Assembly: GCA_945879015.1 (NCBI GenBank)
Contig: CAMCUO010000027.1
Span: 1 to 40,345 of the forward strand
Origin: Chitinophaga pinensis
Lineage (GTDB): Bacteria > Bacteroidota > Bacteroidia > 2-12-FULL-35-15
Reading direction: 5' to 3'
Length of the DNA stretch: 40,345 nt
In this document: piece by piece, positions 16,979 through 25,800 of the stretch
How positions within the stretch are numbered: position 1 is the first letter of the stretch
Layout of the letters: each line of letters opens with the position of its first letter
Notes under the pieces: generated by a model
The model's database searches: none
Told to the model about the DNA's origin: nothing
What the model saw: the letters and a program-made list of their open reading frames with translations, nothing else
Position numbers and translations under genes: made by a program

Positions 16979-18100
16979 TTATTTTTTATTGTATTTAAAA
17001 TCGTGATTGTTTTTAATTGATTTTAATGATTCATAAATCAACTTAATTACATTTTCTACATCTTCTTTGTGAACACTTTCAACAGTTGTATGCATGTAAC
17101 GGAGCGGTAAAGAAATTAATGCTGAAGGAACGCCTCCAATCGAATAAGCAAATGCATCCGTATCGGTTCCAGTTGCCCTTGAAGCTGCTGCACGCTGAAA
17201 TGGAATTTTATTTTTTGTTGCTGCATCAATAATCAATTTCAATAAATTATTCTGAACTGCTGGTCCGTACGTTAATACTGGCCCTTTACCACAAGCCAAA
17301 TCTCCGCTTGTGACTTTGCTCATCATGGGTGATTGCGTGTCGTGACAAACATCTGTAATAATCGCAACATTCGGTTTAATTGTATGAGTAATCATTTCTG
17401 CTCCACGCAAACCAACTTCTTCTTGAACCGAATTTGTAAAGTATAATCCGAATGGCAATTTTGTTTTGCTTTCTTTTAATAATCGAGCGACTTCTGCAAT
17501 CATAAATCCTCCTACTCTATTATCCAAAGCTCTTCCAACATAATAGCGATTATTCAATATCATGAACTCGTCTTCGTAAGTAACAACACAGCCAACATGA
17601 ACACCTAAAGCTTCCACTTCTTTTTTTGTTGAACAACCACAATCCAAGAAAATATTTTTTAAAGAAGGCGGTTCTTCACGAGCAGCATCACGAACGTGTA
17701 TAGCTGGCCAACCAAAAACTGCTTTTATTATTCCTTTATCTGTATGAATGTTCACACGCTTAGAAGGAGCAATCATGTGATCACTTCCTCCATTTCTTCT
17801 CAAGTAAATAAAACCATCAGTAGTAATATAATGTACAAACCAAGAAATTTCATCTGCATGAGCTTCTATAACTACTTTGAAAGTAGCTTTTGGATTGATA
17901 ACTGCTACAGCAGTTCCATAATTATCTGTAAAATAATCATCTGTATAAGGCTTGATATAATCCAGCCAAAGTTTTTGTCCTTCACTCTCAAAACCGGTTG
18001 GAGAAGCATTGTTTAAATATGCTTTTAAAAAGTCTAATGACTTTGCATTTAAAATTGATTTTGATGCTTTTGCTTTAGGAGTTGCTACTTTTTTTGCCAT
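16979..18100 (-). CDS. M42-family metallo-aminopeptidase
   Basis: 373 residues, usual for M42 (FrvX/PepA-like tetrahedral aminopeptidases). Metal ligands are visible: HADEISWFV (H-x-D), ALDNRVGG (bridging Asp), QEEVGLRGAEM (catalytic Glu-Glu), ITDVCHDT and the late YMHTTVESVH. It trims N-terminal residues from peptides in the cytosol. An extra Lys/Ala-rich N-terminal ~20 residues (MAKKVATPKAKASKSILNAK) precede the family's normal start. It could start later, but no other ATG sits before the conserved region. Transcribed on the minus strand after DUF885, with REP-like repeats between. Confidence 0.93.
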   Translation of the reverse strand: MAKKVATPKAKASKSILNAKSLDFLKAYLNNASPTGFESEGQKLWLDYIKPYTDDYFTDNYGTAVAVINPKATFKVVIEAHADEISWFVHYITTDGFIYLRRNGGSDHMIAPSKRVNIHTDKGIIKAVFGWPAIHVRDAAREEPPSLKNIFLDCGCSTKKEVEALGVHVGCVVTYEDEFMILNNRYYVGRALDNRVGGFMIAEVARLLKESKTKLPFGLYFTNSVQEEVGLRGAEMITHTIKPNVAIITDVCHDTQSPMMSKVTSGDLACGKGPVLTYGPAVQNNLLKLIIDAATKNKIPFQRAAASRATGTDTDAFAYSIGGVPSALISLPLRYMHTTVESVHKEDVENVIKLIYESLKSIKNNHDFKYNKK

Positions 18101-18142
18101 TGTGTTAGTTTAATTTTCTAATTTAATTCCAACATACTTGAA

Positions 18143-18241
18143 CGTTATTGCGAGGAACGAAGCAATCTCTGCTAATTATGTCTAGACTCCTCATCATGAA
18201 ATATTGCCACATCCCGCAAAAATGCAGGACTCGCAATGACG
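18143..18241. repeat. REP-like element, copy 2
   Basis: Half A at 18143-18169 (CGTTATTGCGAGGAACGAAG..CAATCTC) and half B at 18203-18241 (ATTGCCACATCCCGC..GCAGGACTCGCAATGACG). A and B are inverted relative to each other at their ends (CGTTATTGCGAG / CTCGCAATGACG). Located 3' of the DUF885 gene. Confidence 0.8.
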
Positions 18242-18254
18242 ATTCTAAATATTA

Positions 18255-18324
18255 TCTACTTTTTCTTACTTGTCTACTTTTTTATTTGTCTACTTTTTCT
18301 TTTGACTTTTGACTTTCCTCTCTT
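18255..18324 (-). repeat. Post-stop A/G-rich repeat, copy 3
   Basis: Reading the minus (sense) strand straight after the DUF885 stop: AAGAGAGGAAAGTCAAAAGT, then the 26-base block shared exactly with 12089-12114, then AGTAGACAAGTAAGAAAAAG. Contains tandem AGTAGACAA units. Confidence 0.65.
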
Positions 18325-20160
18325 TTAACTTTTCTTCGCAACCCAAACATCCACCATTTCTTCCAAAATATTCATTGGGAGTGGACCCGAAGTTAAAATA
18401 ACATCGTGAAATTCGCGAATGTCGAACTTATCTCCTAATTTTTTCTTCGCATTTTCTCGAAGTTCTAAAATTTTAATCATTCCTATTTTATAACCAGTTG
18501 CCTGAGAAGGCCATACAATATAGCGTTCTATCTCTTTTTTGTTATCACCTTCTGGATTTGGAGTATTCTCTTTAAAATATGCTAAAGCCTTTTCTCGCGA
18601 CCATTTTTTTCGGTGAATTCCAGTATCAACCACCAATCTCGCTGCTCTAAATAACTCCATTGCCAGTCTTCCGAAATCTGAATAAGGATCTTGATAAAAA
18701 CCAATTTCTTTGGGTACTAACTCTGAATACAAAGCCCAACCTTCAATATAAGCTGTGTTTCCACCATGCATTCTGAATTTTGGAATTCCTTTTAATTCTT
18801 GTGCAATAGCTATTTGCATGTGGTGACCAGGAATTCCTTCATGATATGCCAAAGCATCCATTTGATAAATCGCTTGATCGGCCATATTATAGAGATTAAT
18901 ATAATATCTGCCTGGACGAGAGCCATCAATTGCTGGATCTTCATAAAATGCTCCACCAGCTGATTTTTCACGAAATGCTTCAACTGGTTTAACAACTATA
19001 TCGGCTTTCGGTTTAGTTAGAAATAATTTATCCAACTCCTTTTTCATACCATCAATAATCTTCACAGCTTTTACTCTATATGCTTCTTTTCCTGCTTCAT
19101 CATTGGCATAATAAAACTGTTTATCCGCACGCATGAAATCAAAAAACGATTGCAAATTGTCGCTTTTGAAATTTACTTTTTTCATAATCGCTCTCATCTC
19201 ATCATGAATCCGAGCAACTTCTTTTAAACCAATTTCATGAATTTCATCCGCAGTTAAATTTGTTGTGGTAGTTTGTTTTAAAGCAAAGTCGTAATATTCA
19301 TTGCCATTAGAAACTTTCCATATTCCATCATCAGTGCTTGATTTTTTTTCTAATTCAGTCCAATAAGCAGCCAATTTATCATACGCTGGTTTCACAGAAG
19401 AATTTAAAGCAAGTGTTGCATTTTCTATCAATAAAAGTTTTTCTTCTCCTTTTAAATCTTTCAATGCATTTACTTTTTTCATAAAATCCTCCAACAAAGG
19501 ATTTGCATTTCCTGATTTATCAAAAGGCTGTCCGCTTGTCATATTTTTACAATCATTCAATACATAAGGAAAAACAAATTTGGGAGGAATAATATTTTGT
19601 GCTTCACGCAGTTTTAAATTTTCAATCAACTGGTCAAATAAATGACTCATTCCATTTAATCGAGAAATATAAGCTTCAGCATCACTTTTATTTTCTATTG
19701 CATGCACATTAATTAAAAAAGTAGGAACATCCGTATGCAAGCCACCCATTTGATTTATAGGATAATCAAATAAATGCCATTTATAATTTTCAATTGCATC
19801 CTCACAAGCTTTTTCAAACAAACGATAACTTATTTTAGTTTGCTCATCTAACAATTCAATTTTAAAATTTGCATGGAGTGAGTCCAAATAAGCTTTTGCA
19901 ATTTCTACTTCTTTTTGAACATTTGTTTCACTTATATCCTGCCATTTGCCATAATCCTTTTTTATTCCAAATAACGATTGCTGCATTGGATCTCTGTCGA
20001 TTTTGGCATCAAAAACACGATCAAAAAACTCGTTTGCCTTTTTACTTTCTTCCGCAATTTGAGTTGCAGAATATTTTTCATCTGTTTTGTTTTCAGGGGA
20101 AGAATTACAAGCAGAAAATAAAATAATTATGATTATGGAGCTAAAAAATATTTTTTTCAT
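18325..20160 (-). CDS. DUF885 lipoprotein, putative zinc peptidase
   Basis: 611 residues, full length for DUF885. Signal with lipobox SIIIIILFSAC makes Cys18 the lipid site. The domain's hallmark HEGIPGHHMQIAIAQEL (H-E-x-x-x-G-H-H) is present and followed by an Asn-Thr-Ala-Tyr-Ile-Glu-Gly-Trp-Ala-Leu-Tyr-Ser-Glu segment (NTAYIEGWALYSE), both conserved across the family; together they look like a zinc site with a downstream Glu. Enzyme activity of DUF885 is not firmly established, and peptidase is the likely reading. It is anchored to the membrane on the periplasmic side. Downstream are an A/G repeat and a REP-like element, then the M42 aminopeptidase, so the two peptidases may act on the same peptides. 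Confidence 0.9.
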   Translation of the reverse strand: MKKIFFSSIIIIILFSACNSSPENKTDEKYSATQIAEESKKANEFFDRVFDAKIDRDPMQQSLFGIKKDYGKWQDISETNVQKEVEIAKAYLDSLHANFKIELLDEQTKISYRLFEKACEDAIENYKWHLFDYPINQMGGLHTDVPTFLINVHAIENKSDAEAYISRLNGMSHLFDQLIENLKLREAQNIIPPKFVFPYVLNDCKNMTSGQPFDKSGNANPLLEDFMKKVNALKDLKGEEKLLLIENATLALNSSVKPAYDKLAAYWTELEKKSSTDDGIWKVSNGNEYYDFALKQTTTTNLTADEIHEIGLKEVARIHDEMRAIMKKVNFKSDNLQSFFDFMRADKQFYYANDEAGKEAYRVKAVKIIDGMKKELDKLFLTKPKADIVVKPVEAFREKSAGGAFYEDPAIDGSRPGRYYINLYNMADQAIYQMDALAYHEGIPGHHMQIAIAQELKGIPKFRMHGGNTAYIEGWALYSELVPKEIGFYQDPYSDFGRLAMELFRAARLVVDTGIHRKKWSREKALAYFKENTPNPEGDNKKEIERYIVWPSQATGYKIGMIKILELRENAKKKLGDKFDIREFHDVILTSGPLPMNILEEMVDVWVAKKS

Positions 20161-20388
20161 ACTACAATGATATTAAAATAATGCACGTATAAATGCAAGA
20201 ATATGACATACGGCAGTAAATTACCATAAATTTTTCTATATCTTTCTAATAATGAAGTACTTGGAGTCAAACTTAGAGCAATAGTTCAATTAAAAAAAGG
20301 ATTGTTTTGTGGGACATTTGAACAATTACTAGGCTTTTTTACTATTAAAAAATCTTGCTATATTTATACTATCTTAAATTGATAAAAA

Positions 20389-21450
20389 ATGAAAGTAAAA
20401 AAATTACTACTTGTGTTGTTTTGCTCGCTTGCTATTCAAAATTTGACAACAGCTCAAACGGATAGTATTATAAAAGCAAAAGTATTGGATGATGGCTCTC
20501 AAGATGCAGAGAAATTTTACAATAGTGGAATTGCAAATTTTGCTGCTAAAAATTTCAGTGGCGCTTTAAATGATTTTAATCAAGCTATTGCATTAAAGCC
20601 AGATTTTGAAAGGGCTTACTATAATAGAGGAGCTACAAAATTTGAAATGAAAGATTATAACGGTGCAATATCTGATTTTGATAAAGCACTTACTATTAAT
20701 CAAACTGCTGATAGTTACTTTAGTCGCGGTCAAGCTAAATATGCGTTAGGAAATAAAGATGGAGCAACAGCCGATTACTCTAAAACATTAGAAATAAAAG
20801 TTGACTATGCACAAGCATATTATTATAGAGGTGGAATAAAATTTGAAAATGCTGATTACAAAGGAGCAATTGAAGATTTCACAAAAGCAATCACTATTAA
20901 ACCAGATTATGCATATGCATATAATGATAGAGGAAGTGCAAAACGTCAAATGGATGATTTGAAAGGAGCAATTTCTGATTATAACAAAGCATTGGTTGCA
21001 AATTCTGAATTGGCTTTTACTCACAACAATTTGGCAAGTGCTAAACGTAAACAAGGCGATTTCAAAGGCGCAATAAGCGATTATACAGAAGCTATCAATC
21101 AGAAAAAAGATTATTATGTTGCATACAACAATCGTGGAAGTGCGAAATTAGATAACGGTGATTATCAAGGAGCGGTTGATGACTTTTCAAAAGCTATTCA
21201 AATAAAAGCTGACTATTCTTATGCTTTTAATAATCGTGCTTATGCAAAATATAAATTGAAAGATTATAAAGGAAGTATTGAAGATTGTACAAAAGCAATT
21301 CAGTTAAATGCATCATACGGATACGCTTACTTAAACAGAGGAATTGCAAAAGAAATGTTACGTGATAATGCTGGAGCTTGTGCAGATTGGAAAAAAGCGG
21401 CTGAGTTAGGTGTTGAATCTGCTAGAAATTATAATGGAGACTGTAAATAA
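20389..21450 (+). CDS. Secreted TPR protein
   Basis: 353 residues: signal peptide (ending NLTTAQT) followed by about nine tetratricopeptide repeats of 34 residues from residue 38 on, with the pattern A-Y-Y-N-R-G-x-A-K-x-x-x-x-D-Y-x-G-A-I-x-D-x-x-K-A-I-x-I-x-P-x-x (for example YAYAYNDRGSAKRQMDDLKGAISDYNKAL split over repeats). The C-terminus ends in the variant GACADWKKAAELGVESARNY, typical of this Bacteroidota group. It is a periplasmic protein-interaction scaffold. The PD40-OmpA protein follows after 47 bp on the same strand and also has TPRs, so they may be co-transcribed and work together. Confidence 0.92.
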   Translation: MKVKKLLLVLFCSLAIQNLTTAQTDSIIKAKVLDDGSQDAEKFYNSGIANFAAKNFSGALNDFNQAIALKPDFERAYYNRGATKFEMKDYNGAISDFDKALTINQTADSYFSRGQAKYALGNKDGATADYSKTLEIKVDYAQAYYYRGGIKFENADYKGAIEDFTKAITIKPDYAYAYNDRGSAKRQMDDLKGAISDYNKALVANSELAFTHNNLASAKRKQGDFKGAISDYTEAINQKKDYYVAYNNRGSAKLDNGDYQGAVDDFSKAIQIKADYSYAFNNRAYAKYKLKDYKGSIEDCTKAIQLNASYGYAYLNRGIAKEMLRDNAGACADWKKAAELGVESARNYNGDCK

Positions 21451-21497
21451 TTTGAAATTTGGAAAATTTGAAAATTAAAAATTGAAAAAAACACACG

Positions 21498-23555
21498 ATG
21501 AAAAAAATACTATATATACTCTCAATAATTTTTACCGCAAATGTTTATGCTCAGAATGTTGAGTTCACAAAAGAAAATTTCAAGGAAGATAAAGATGGAT
21601 TAAAAGAGGCAAAGAAAAATCTTGAAAAAGGTGATGAATTTTTTGCACTTGCAACTGTTTTTTATAAACAAGCTTTGGACTCATATTATTTGGCTGCTCA
21701 AAAGTTTAATCCAAACAATGCAATGCTGAATTATAAAATTGGTAAATGTTATTTATACTCTAATTATAAATTAAAATCAATTCCTTTTTTAGAAAAATCA
21801 ATTCAATTAAACCCCGCTGTTGATCCGCAAGTTCACTATCTTTTAGGAAAAGCTTATCATTTGAATATGGAGTGGGACAAAGCAATTAAAGAATTTCAAA
21901 CTTTCCAACAAACATTAAAAGGAGAAGAATTAGCTTTAATAATGGGTGATGTAAATTCACACATCAGTCAGTGCTTAACCGGTAAAGAAATGGTTAAAAA
22001 TCCTATTCGTGTATTTATTGACAACGTTGGTGCGGATGTAAATTCCCAGTTCCCTGATTATGGTCCAGTAATTTCTGCCGATGAATCAGTGATGTTATTT
22101 ACTTCTAGAAGAACTGGAAGTACAGGAGAAAAAATCGATGAAGAAATTAACGAATTTTACGAAGATATTTATATGTCGACTCGAGTAAACGGAAAATGGA
22201 CAAAAGCAGTAAACATGGGTTCACCAATCAATACCGATAACCATGATGCGAATTCTGGATTATCTGCTGATGGACAAAAATTGCTGATTTATATTGGCAA
22301 CAACAATGGTGACTTATATGAATCTGAATTAAAAGGTGACAAATGGAGTAAGCCTGATCACATGAATAAAAACATCAACACTTCTTATCATGAATCATCA
22401 GCATGTTATACTCCTGATGGAAAATCAGTTTATTTTGTGACTGATAAACCTGATGGTGGTTTGGGTGACAGAGATATTTATGTTTCTACAAAAGATGAAA
22501 AAGGAAAATGGGGAAAAGCCGTAAACCTTGGACCAACTATTAATACTCAATATGGAGAAGAAGGGGTTTTCCTTCACCCTGATGGAAAAACATTATACTT
22601 TAGTTCGCAAGGACATACAAGTATGGGCGGATATGATATTTTCAAATCGGTATTAAACACTGAAACAAAAGTGTGGAGCAAACCTGTAAACATTGGTTAT
22701 CCTGTAAACACTCCTGATGATGACGTTTTCTTTGTAACTTCTGCAAGTGGTAAGCATGGATATTATGCTTCGTTCAATGCAAATGGATATGGCGAAAAAG
22801 ATATTTATGTAATTACTTTCCTTGGTTTGGAAAAACCAATGATAATGAATAATGAAGATAATTTATTAGCTAGTCAAGCTGCACCAGTTAAAGAAACTGT
22901 TATTGCTCCAGTACTTGCCATTAAAGAAGCACAGCTTACTATCTTAAAAGGCGTAATTACTGATGAATTGACGAAACAACCCTTGGAAGCAACCATTGAA
23001 ATTGTAGACAACTTAAAAAATCAAGTTATTGCAAGTTTCACTTCTAATAGTTCAACTGGTAAATATTTAGTTTCATTACCTGCAGGAAGAAATTATGGTA
23101 TTGCAGTTAAGAAAGACAATTATTTATTCCACTCAGAAAATTTTGACATTCCAAATACAGCAGCTTACCAAGAAGTTGTAAAAGATGTTGCATTGAAAAA
23201 CATTGCAGTTGGAAGCAAAATTATTTTGAAAAATATTTTCTTTGATTTCGACAAAGCAACATTGCGTCCTGAATCTACAAACGAGTTAGAACGTTTAGCT
23301 AAATTACTAAATGATTTTCCGACATTGAAAATTGAAATCTCTGGGCACACCGATTCAAAAGGTGCAGACGAATACAACAAAACACTTTCTAATAACCGAG
23401 CAAAAGCCGTATTGGATTATTTAGTAAAAGCTGGAATTTCTGCAGGAAGATTAACTTCGGTTGGATATGGAGAAGAGCAACCAATTGCTACAAATGATAC
23501 AGATGAAGGCAGACAGCTGAACAGAAGAACAGAGTTTAAGATTTTAAGTAAGTAA
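21498..23555 (+). CDS. OmpA-family protein with TPR and PD40 propeller (PorE-like architecture)
   Basis: 685 residues. Domains in order: signal peptide (1-18), TPRs (about 35-160), PD40/WD40-like beta-propeller (about 180-440; blades with DG-x-x-x-x-F-x-S or -D-x-x patterns such as HPDGKTLYFSSQGHTSMGGYDIF), a carboxypeptidase-regulatory-like/CNA-B fold (about 490-565), and a C-terminal OmpA peptidoglycan-binding domain (NIFFDFDKATLRPES...ISGHTDSKGADEYNKTLSNNRA). The T9SS protein PorE has this same order, but the architecture occurs in many paralogues, so PorE itself is only possible. It links the outer membrane or a periplasmic complex to peptidoglycan. Confidence 0.93.
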   Translation: MKKILYILSIIFTANVYAQNVEFTKENFKEDKDGLKEAKKNLEKGDEFFALATVFYKQALDSYYLAAQKFNPNNAMLNYKIGKCYLYSNYKLKSIPFLEKSIQLNPAVDPQVHYLLGKAYHLNMEWDKAIKEFQTFQQTLKGEELALIMGDVNSHISQCLTGKEMVKNPIRVFIDNVGADVNSQFPDYGPVISADESVMLFTSRRTGSTGEKIDEEINEFYEDIYMSTRVNGKWTKAVNMGSPINTDNHDANSGLSADGQKLLIYIGNNNGDLYESELKGDKWSKPDHMNKNINTSYHESSACYTPDGKSVYFVTDKPDGGLGDRDIYVSTKDEKGKWGKAVNLGPTINTQYGEEGVFLHPDGKTLYFSSQGHTSMGGYDIFKSVLNTETKVWSKPVNIGYPVNTPDDDVFFVTSASGKHGYYASFNANGYGEKDIYVITFLGLEKPMIMNNEDNLLASQAAPVKETVIAPVLAIKEAQLTILKGVITDELTKQPLEATIEIVDNLKNQVIASFTSNSSTGKYLVSLPAGRNYGIAVKKDNYLFHSENFDIPNTAAYQEVVKDVALKNIAVGSKIILKNIFFDFDKATLRPESTNELERLAKLLNDFPTLKIEISGHTDSKGADEYNKTLSNNRAKAVLDYLVKAGISAGRLTSVGYGEEQPIATNDTDEGRQLNRRTEFKILSK

Positions 23556-23576
23556 GACCTCAAAAAAAACCATTAG

Positions 23577-23727
23577 TAAGTCTTTGCGAGTTCTTCGCTG
23601 TTTTTTTAGACGAAGCAATATACAGAACGTCATTGCGAGGAACGAAGCAATCTCTCACGATGGGGAGAATAGTAAACATTGAGGAGAGATTGCCACATCC
23701 CGCGAAAATGCGGGACTCGCAATGATG
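23577..23727. repeat. REP-like element, copy 3, overlapping the upstream start of mnmD
   Basis: A degenerate half A (CTTTGCGAG...CGAAGCAAT, 23582-23619) is followed by a clean half A at 23628-23654 (CGTCATTGCGAGGAACGAAG..) and half B at 23686-23727 (GAGATTGCCACATCCCGCGA..). The ATGs at 23722 and 23725 of the longest mnmD frame lie inside half B, which argues for the later start at 23743. Confidence 0.85.
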
Positions 23728-23742
23728 CCTCAAAAGAAATTT

Positions 23743-24435
23743 ATGCTACCAACATTAATCACAACCGCTGACGGATCTCACTCACTTTATGTGAAAGACT
23801 TGGATGAGCATTACCACTCCATTCACGGAGCGATTCAGGAAGCACAACACGTTTTTATTAAAACAGGAATTCAGCATTTAGTTTCTCAAAATTATACGAC
23901 TATTAATATTTTAGAAATAGGATTTGGAACAGGATTAAATACTTTACTTTCTTATTTAGAAGCAGAAAAATTAAATGTGAAATTGAATTATACTTCGCTG
24001 GAAGCTTTTCCCTTAAGCGCTGAAATCATTAATCAATTGAACTATGTGGAATTAATTTCGCAAATCGAAAAAACTAGCGAGCTTAATTTAAAAGAAATGT
24101 TTCAATCTATTCATAAATCTGAATGGGAAAATAAAATTGAATTGTCTAAAAATTTCAATGTTTTAAAAATTAAAAACACTTTACAAGAAATAAAATTTAC
24201 AAGTACATTTGATTTAATATTTTTTGATGCATTTGGTCCGAGAGTGCAACCAGAAATGTGGACTGAAGAAAATTTTACTAAAATTTTTGATTCGACAAAT
24301 CAAAATGGCTGCTTAGTTACCTATTGTGCTAAAGGAGAAGTAAAGCGAACATTAAAAAAAGTTGGGTTTATATTGGAAACACTACCTGGCCCGCCTAGAA
24401 AAAGAGAAATGGTGAGAGGAACAAAACAATTTTAG
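23743..24435 (+). CDS. mnmD: tRNA 5-methylaminomethyl-2-thiouridine methyltransferase MnmD
   Basis: About 230 residues from the ATG at 23743, seven codons after the longest-frame ATG at 23722, which lies in a repeat. The enzyme transfers a methyl group from SAM to complete mnm5s2U34 in the tRNA wobble position. Family marks are TTADGSHSLYVKDLDEHYHSIHGAIQEAQHVF, the SAM-binding ILEIGFGTGLNTLLS, IFFDAFGPRVQPEMWTEENF (DAF.P...PE.W) and the C-terminal LPGPPRKREMVRGT. In E. coli this domain is fused to MnmC1; the standalone form is usual here. SAH produced feeds AhcY. Confidence 0.95.
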   Translation: MLPTLITTADGSHSLYVKDLDEHYHSIHGAIQEAQHVFIKTGIQHLVSQNYTTINILEIGFGTGLNTLLSYLEAEKLNVKLNYTSLEAFPLSAEIINQLNYVELISQIEKTSELNLKEMFQSIHKSEWENKIELSKNFNVLKIKNTLQEIKFTSTFDLIFFDAFGPRVQPEMWTEENFTKIFDSTNQNGCLVTYCAKGEVKRTLKKVGFILETLPGPPRKREMVRGTKQF

Positions 24436-24437
24436 TA

Positions 24438-24610
24438 CGTCATTGCAAATTAGTACGTCTTCATAGTTAGAACGTAATTCATAGTTATTAAGTCATTGCG
24501 AGTCCCGACCGAGCATCGGGACGGGATTTGGCAATCTCTCACGATGAGATGAAGAGTTATAAATGAAAAAGATTGCCACATCCCGCGAAAATGCGGGACT
24601 CGCAATGACG
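24438..24610. repeat. REP-like element, copy 4 (variant half A)
   Basis: A stub CGTCATTGC at 24438-24446, then variant half A at 24492-24538 (GTCATTGCGAGTCCCGACCG..CGGGATTTGGCAATCTC) that carries its own hairpin, a spacer starting TCACGATG as in copy 3, and half B at 24571-24610 (GATTGCCACATCCCGCGAAA..CTCGCAATGACG). The longest frame of the next gene begins inside it at 24563. Confidence 0.85.
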
Positions 24611-24634
24611 ACAAATTATAATTACTTTTACAAC

Positions 24635-25087
24635 ATGCCAATAAACAAATTCATAATCCGTGTTTACGGAATTTTAATCAACGAGAAAAAGCAAGTTCTT
24701 GTGTCTGATGAATTAATTAAAGGACATAAAATAACAAAGTTCCCTGGCGGTGGATTGGAACTTGGAGAAGGAACAATTGAATGTATTAAACGTGAATTTG
24801 TAGAAGAAACAAATAATCAAATTGAGGTAATAGAACATTTTTATACTACCGACTATATGCAAGTATCTGCATACAACCCCGAACATCAAATCATCAGCAT
24901 TTATTATCTAGTTAAACCGGTTTCCAATTTTGAGATCACAACTACAGAAAAAATATTTGATTTCAAAAATGACAAGGACTATGCACAAAAATTTCGTTGG
25001 GTGAATTTAAAATCCATCTCCGAAAATGACTTTACATTAGCGATTGATAAAATAGTTGGTGCGATGTTGAAGGATTTGAGAAACTAA
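24635..25087 (+). CDS. NUDIX hydrolase
   Basis: 150 residues from the ATG at 24635. A longer frame from 24563 begins within the REP-like repeat and its first 24 residues are repeat-encoded, so I reject it. The Nudix box is GGLELGEGTIECIKREFVEETNN (G-x5-E-x7-R-E-F-V-E-E-T-N), with Asn in place of the usual Gly near the end. The fold is otherwise complete (FIIRVYGILINEKKQVLVSDE start). It hydrolyses a nucleoside diphosphate linked to another moiety; substrate unknown. Same strand as mnmD but separated by the repeat. Confidence 0.85.
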   Translation: MPINKFIIRVYGILINEKKQVLVSDELIKGHKITKFPGGGLELGEGTIECIKREFVEETNNQIEVIEHFYTTDYMQVSAYNPEHQIISIYYLVKPVSNFEITTTEKIFDFKNDKDYAQKFRWVNLKSISENDFTLAIDKIVGAMLKDLRN

Positions 25088-25094
25088 ATAAAAA

Positions 25095-25152
25095 CACTTC
25101 GACTACGCTCAGTGTGACGAAGCGCAATGTCAAACTGAGCGGAGTCGAAGTG
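25095..25152. repeat. CTTCGACT-type inverted repeat, copy 2
   Basis: Arms 25095-25113 (CACTTCGACTACGCTCAGT) and 25134-25152 (ACTGAGCGGAGTCGAAGTG) pair at 18 of 19 positions around a 20 nt loop. It sits between the convergent NUDIX and apaG stops, as copy 1 (5125-5205) sits between thiE and GSCFA. Confidence 0.85.
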
Positions 25153-25171
25153 CAATTGGGGATGAATATTG

Positions 25172-25576
25172 TTAATTCAATCTTTGCGGTACAATCAATT
25201 CAAATTCAGGAATTGTCACATAAAAACGGGCTTTATCAATTTTTCTTTCCATTAAGTACTTTCCGCTCATTCTTCCCATATCAGTAGTTAAACTACATGC
25301 CGACTCATATTCAAACAATTCTCCTGGTTCTAAAACAGGTTGTTCGCCAACCACTCCTTCTCCATCCACTTCACTGTGTTCGCTGCTTGAATCATAAATA
25401 TCCCAGTGACGAGAAATGAGTTGTACAGTATATTCGCTATTGTTTTCAATAGTAATTCGGTAAGAAAAAAGGAAATGACGGTGTTCAGCAACTGAGTGTT
25501 CAGCTTGAAACTTTGTTTCCACACTTATTTTTATTCCGTGTGTTACTTGAGTAGATTGATTTCCCATGATAGACAT
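25172..25576 (-). CDS. apaG: ApaG family protein
   Basis: 134 residues, the single fibronectin-III-like beta-sandwich of ApaG. The conserved sequence runs THGIKISVETKFQAEHSVAEHRHFLFSYRITIENNS, then the RHWDIYDSSSEHSEVDGEGVVGEQPVLEPGEL core and a C-terminal MSGKYLMERKID. ApaG has been linked to cobalt resistance and magnesium efflux by genetics, but its biochemical action is unclear. Several ATGs (codons 1 and 4) are possible. It stands downstream of the envelope operon on the minus strand after a 224 bp gap, and ends at a convergent repeat. Confidence 0.93.
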   Translation of the reverse strand: MSIMGNQSTQVTHGIKISVETKFQAEHSVAEHRHFLFSYRITIENNSEYTVQLISRHWDIYDSSSEHSEVDGEGVVGEQPVLEPGELFEYESACSLTTDMGRMSGKYLMERKIDKARFYVTIPEFELIVPQRLN

Positions 25577-25800
25577 ATTGGTATTACAATATTAGACATT
25601 TCTTTTACTAGATATCAATGATTAAGCCAAAAGGTTTTCAACAGCAATTAGGTAATAACCTGCCTGCCTAAAGCCAGGCCTTTGTTACTAAGACGATTTT
25701 TAAGGTCGAAAGTTGCTTAGGATAAATCAAATTTGATTAACTAATAGGTGAGTTTGAATATTTTGGAGGTGAAATCTAGAAAAAGGACAAAGTTCAAAAA
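25577..25800. other. Spacer between T9SS-plug gene and apaG
   Basis: 224 bp with no convincing frame. It contains CCTGCCTGCC TAAAG CCAGGCC (about 25661-25682), a worn relative of the CCTGCCGGTAGGCAGG palindrome at 1087, framed by GTAATAA and TTGTTAC, giving a weak hairpin. TAATATTG (near 25600, minus) could be an imperfect apaG -7 box. Confidence 0.35.

Noticed and set aside
21498..23555. Firm naming as PorE
   Set aside because: The domain order matches PorE, but many paralogues in Bacteroidota share it and no other core T9SS gene lies alongside.
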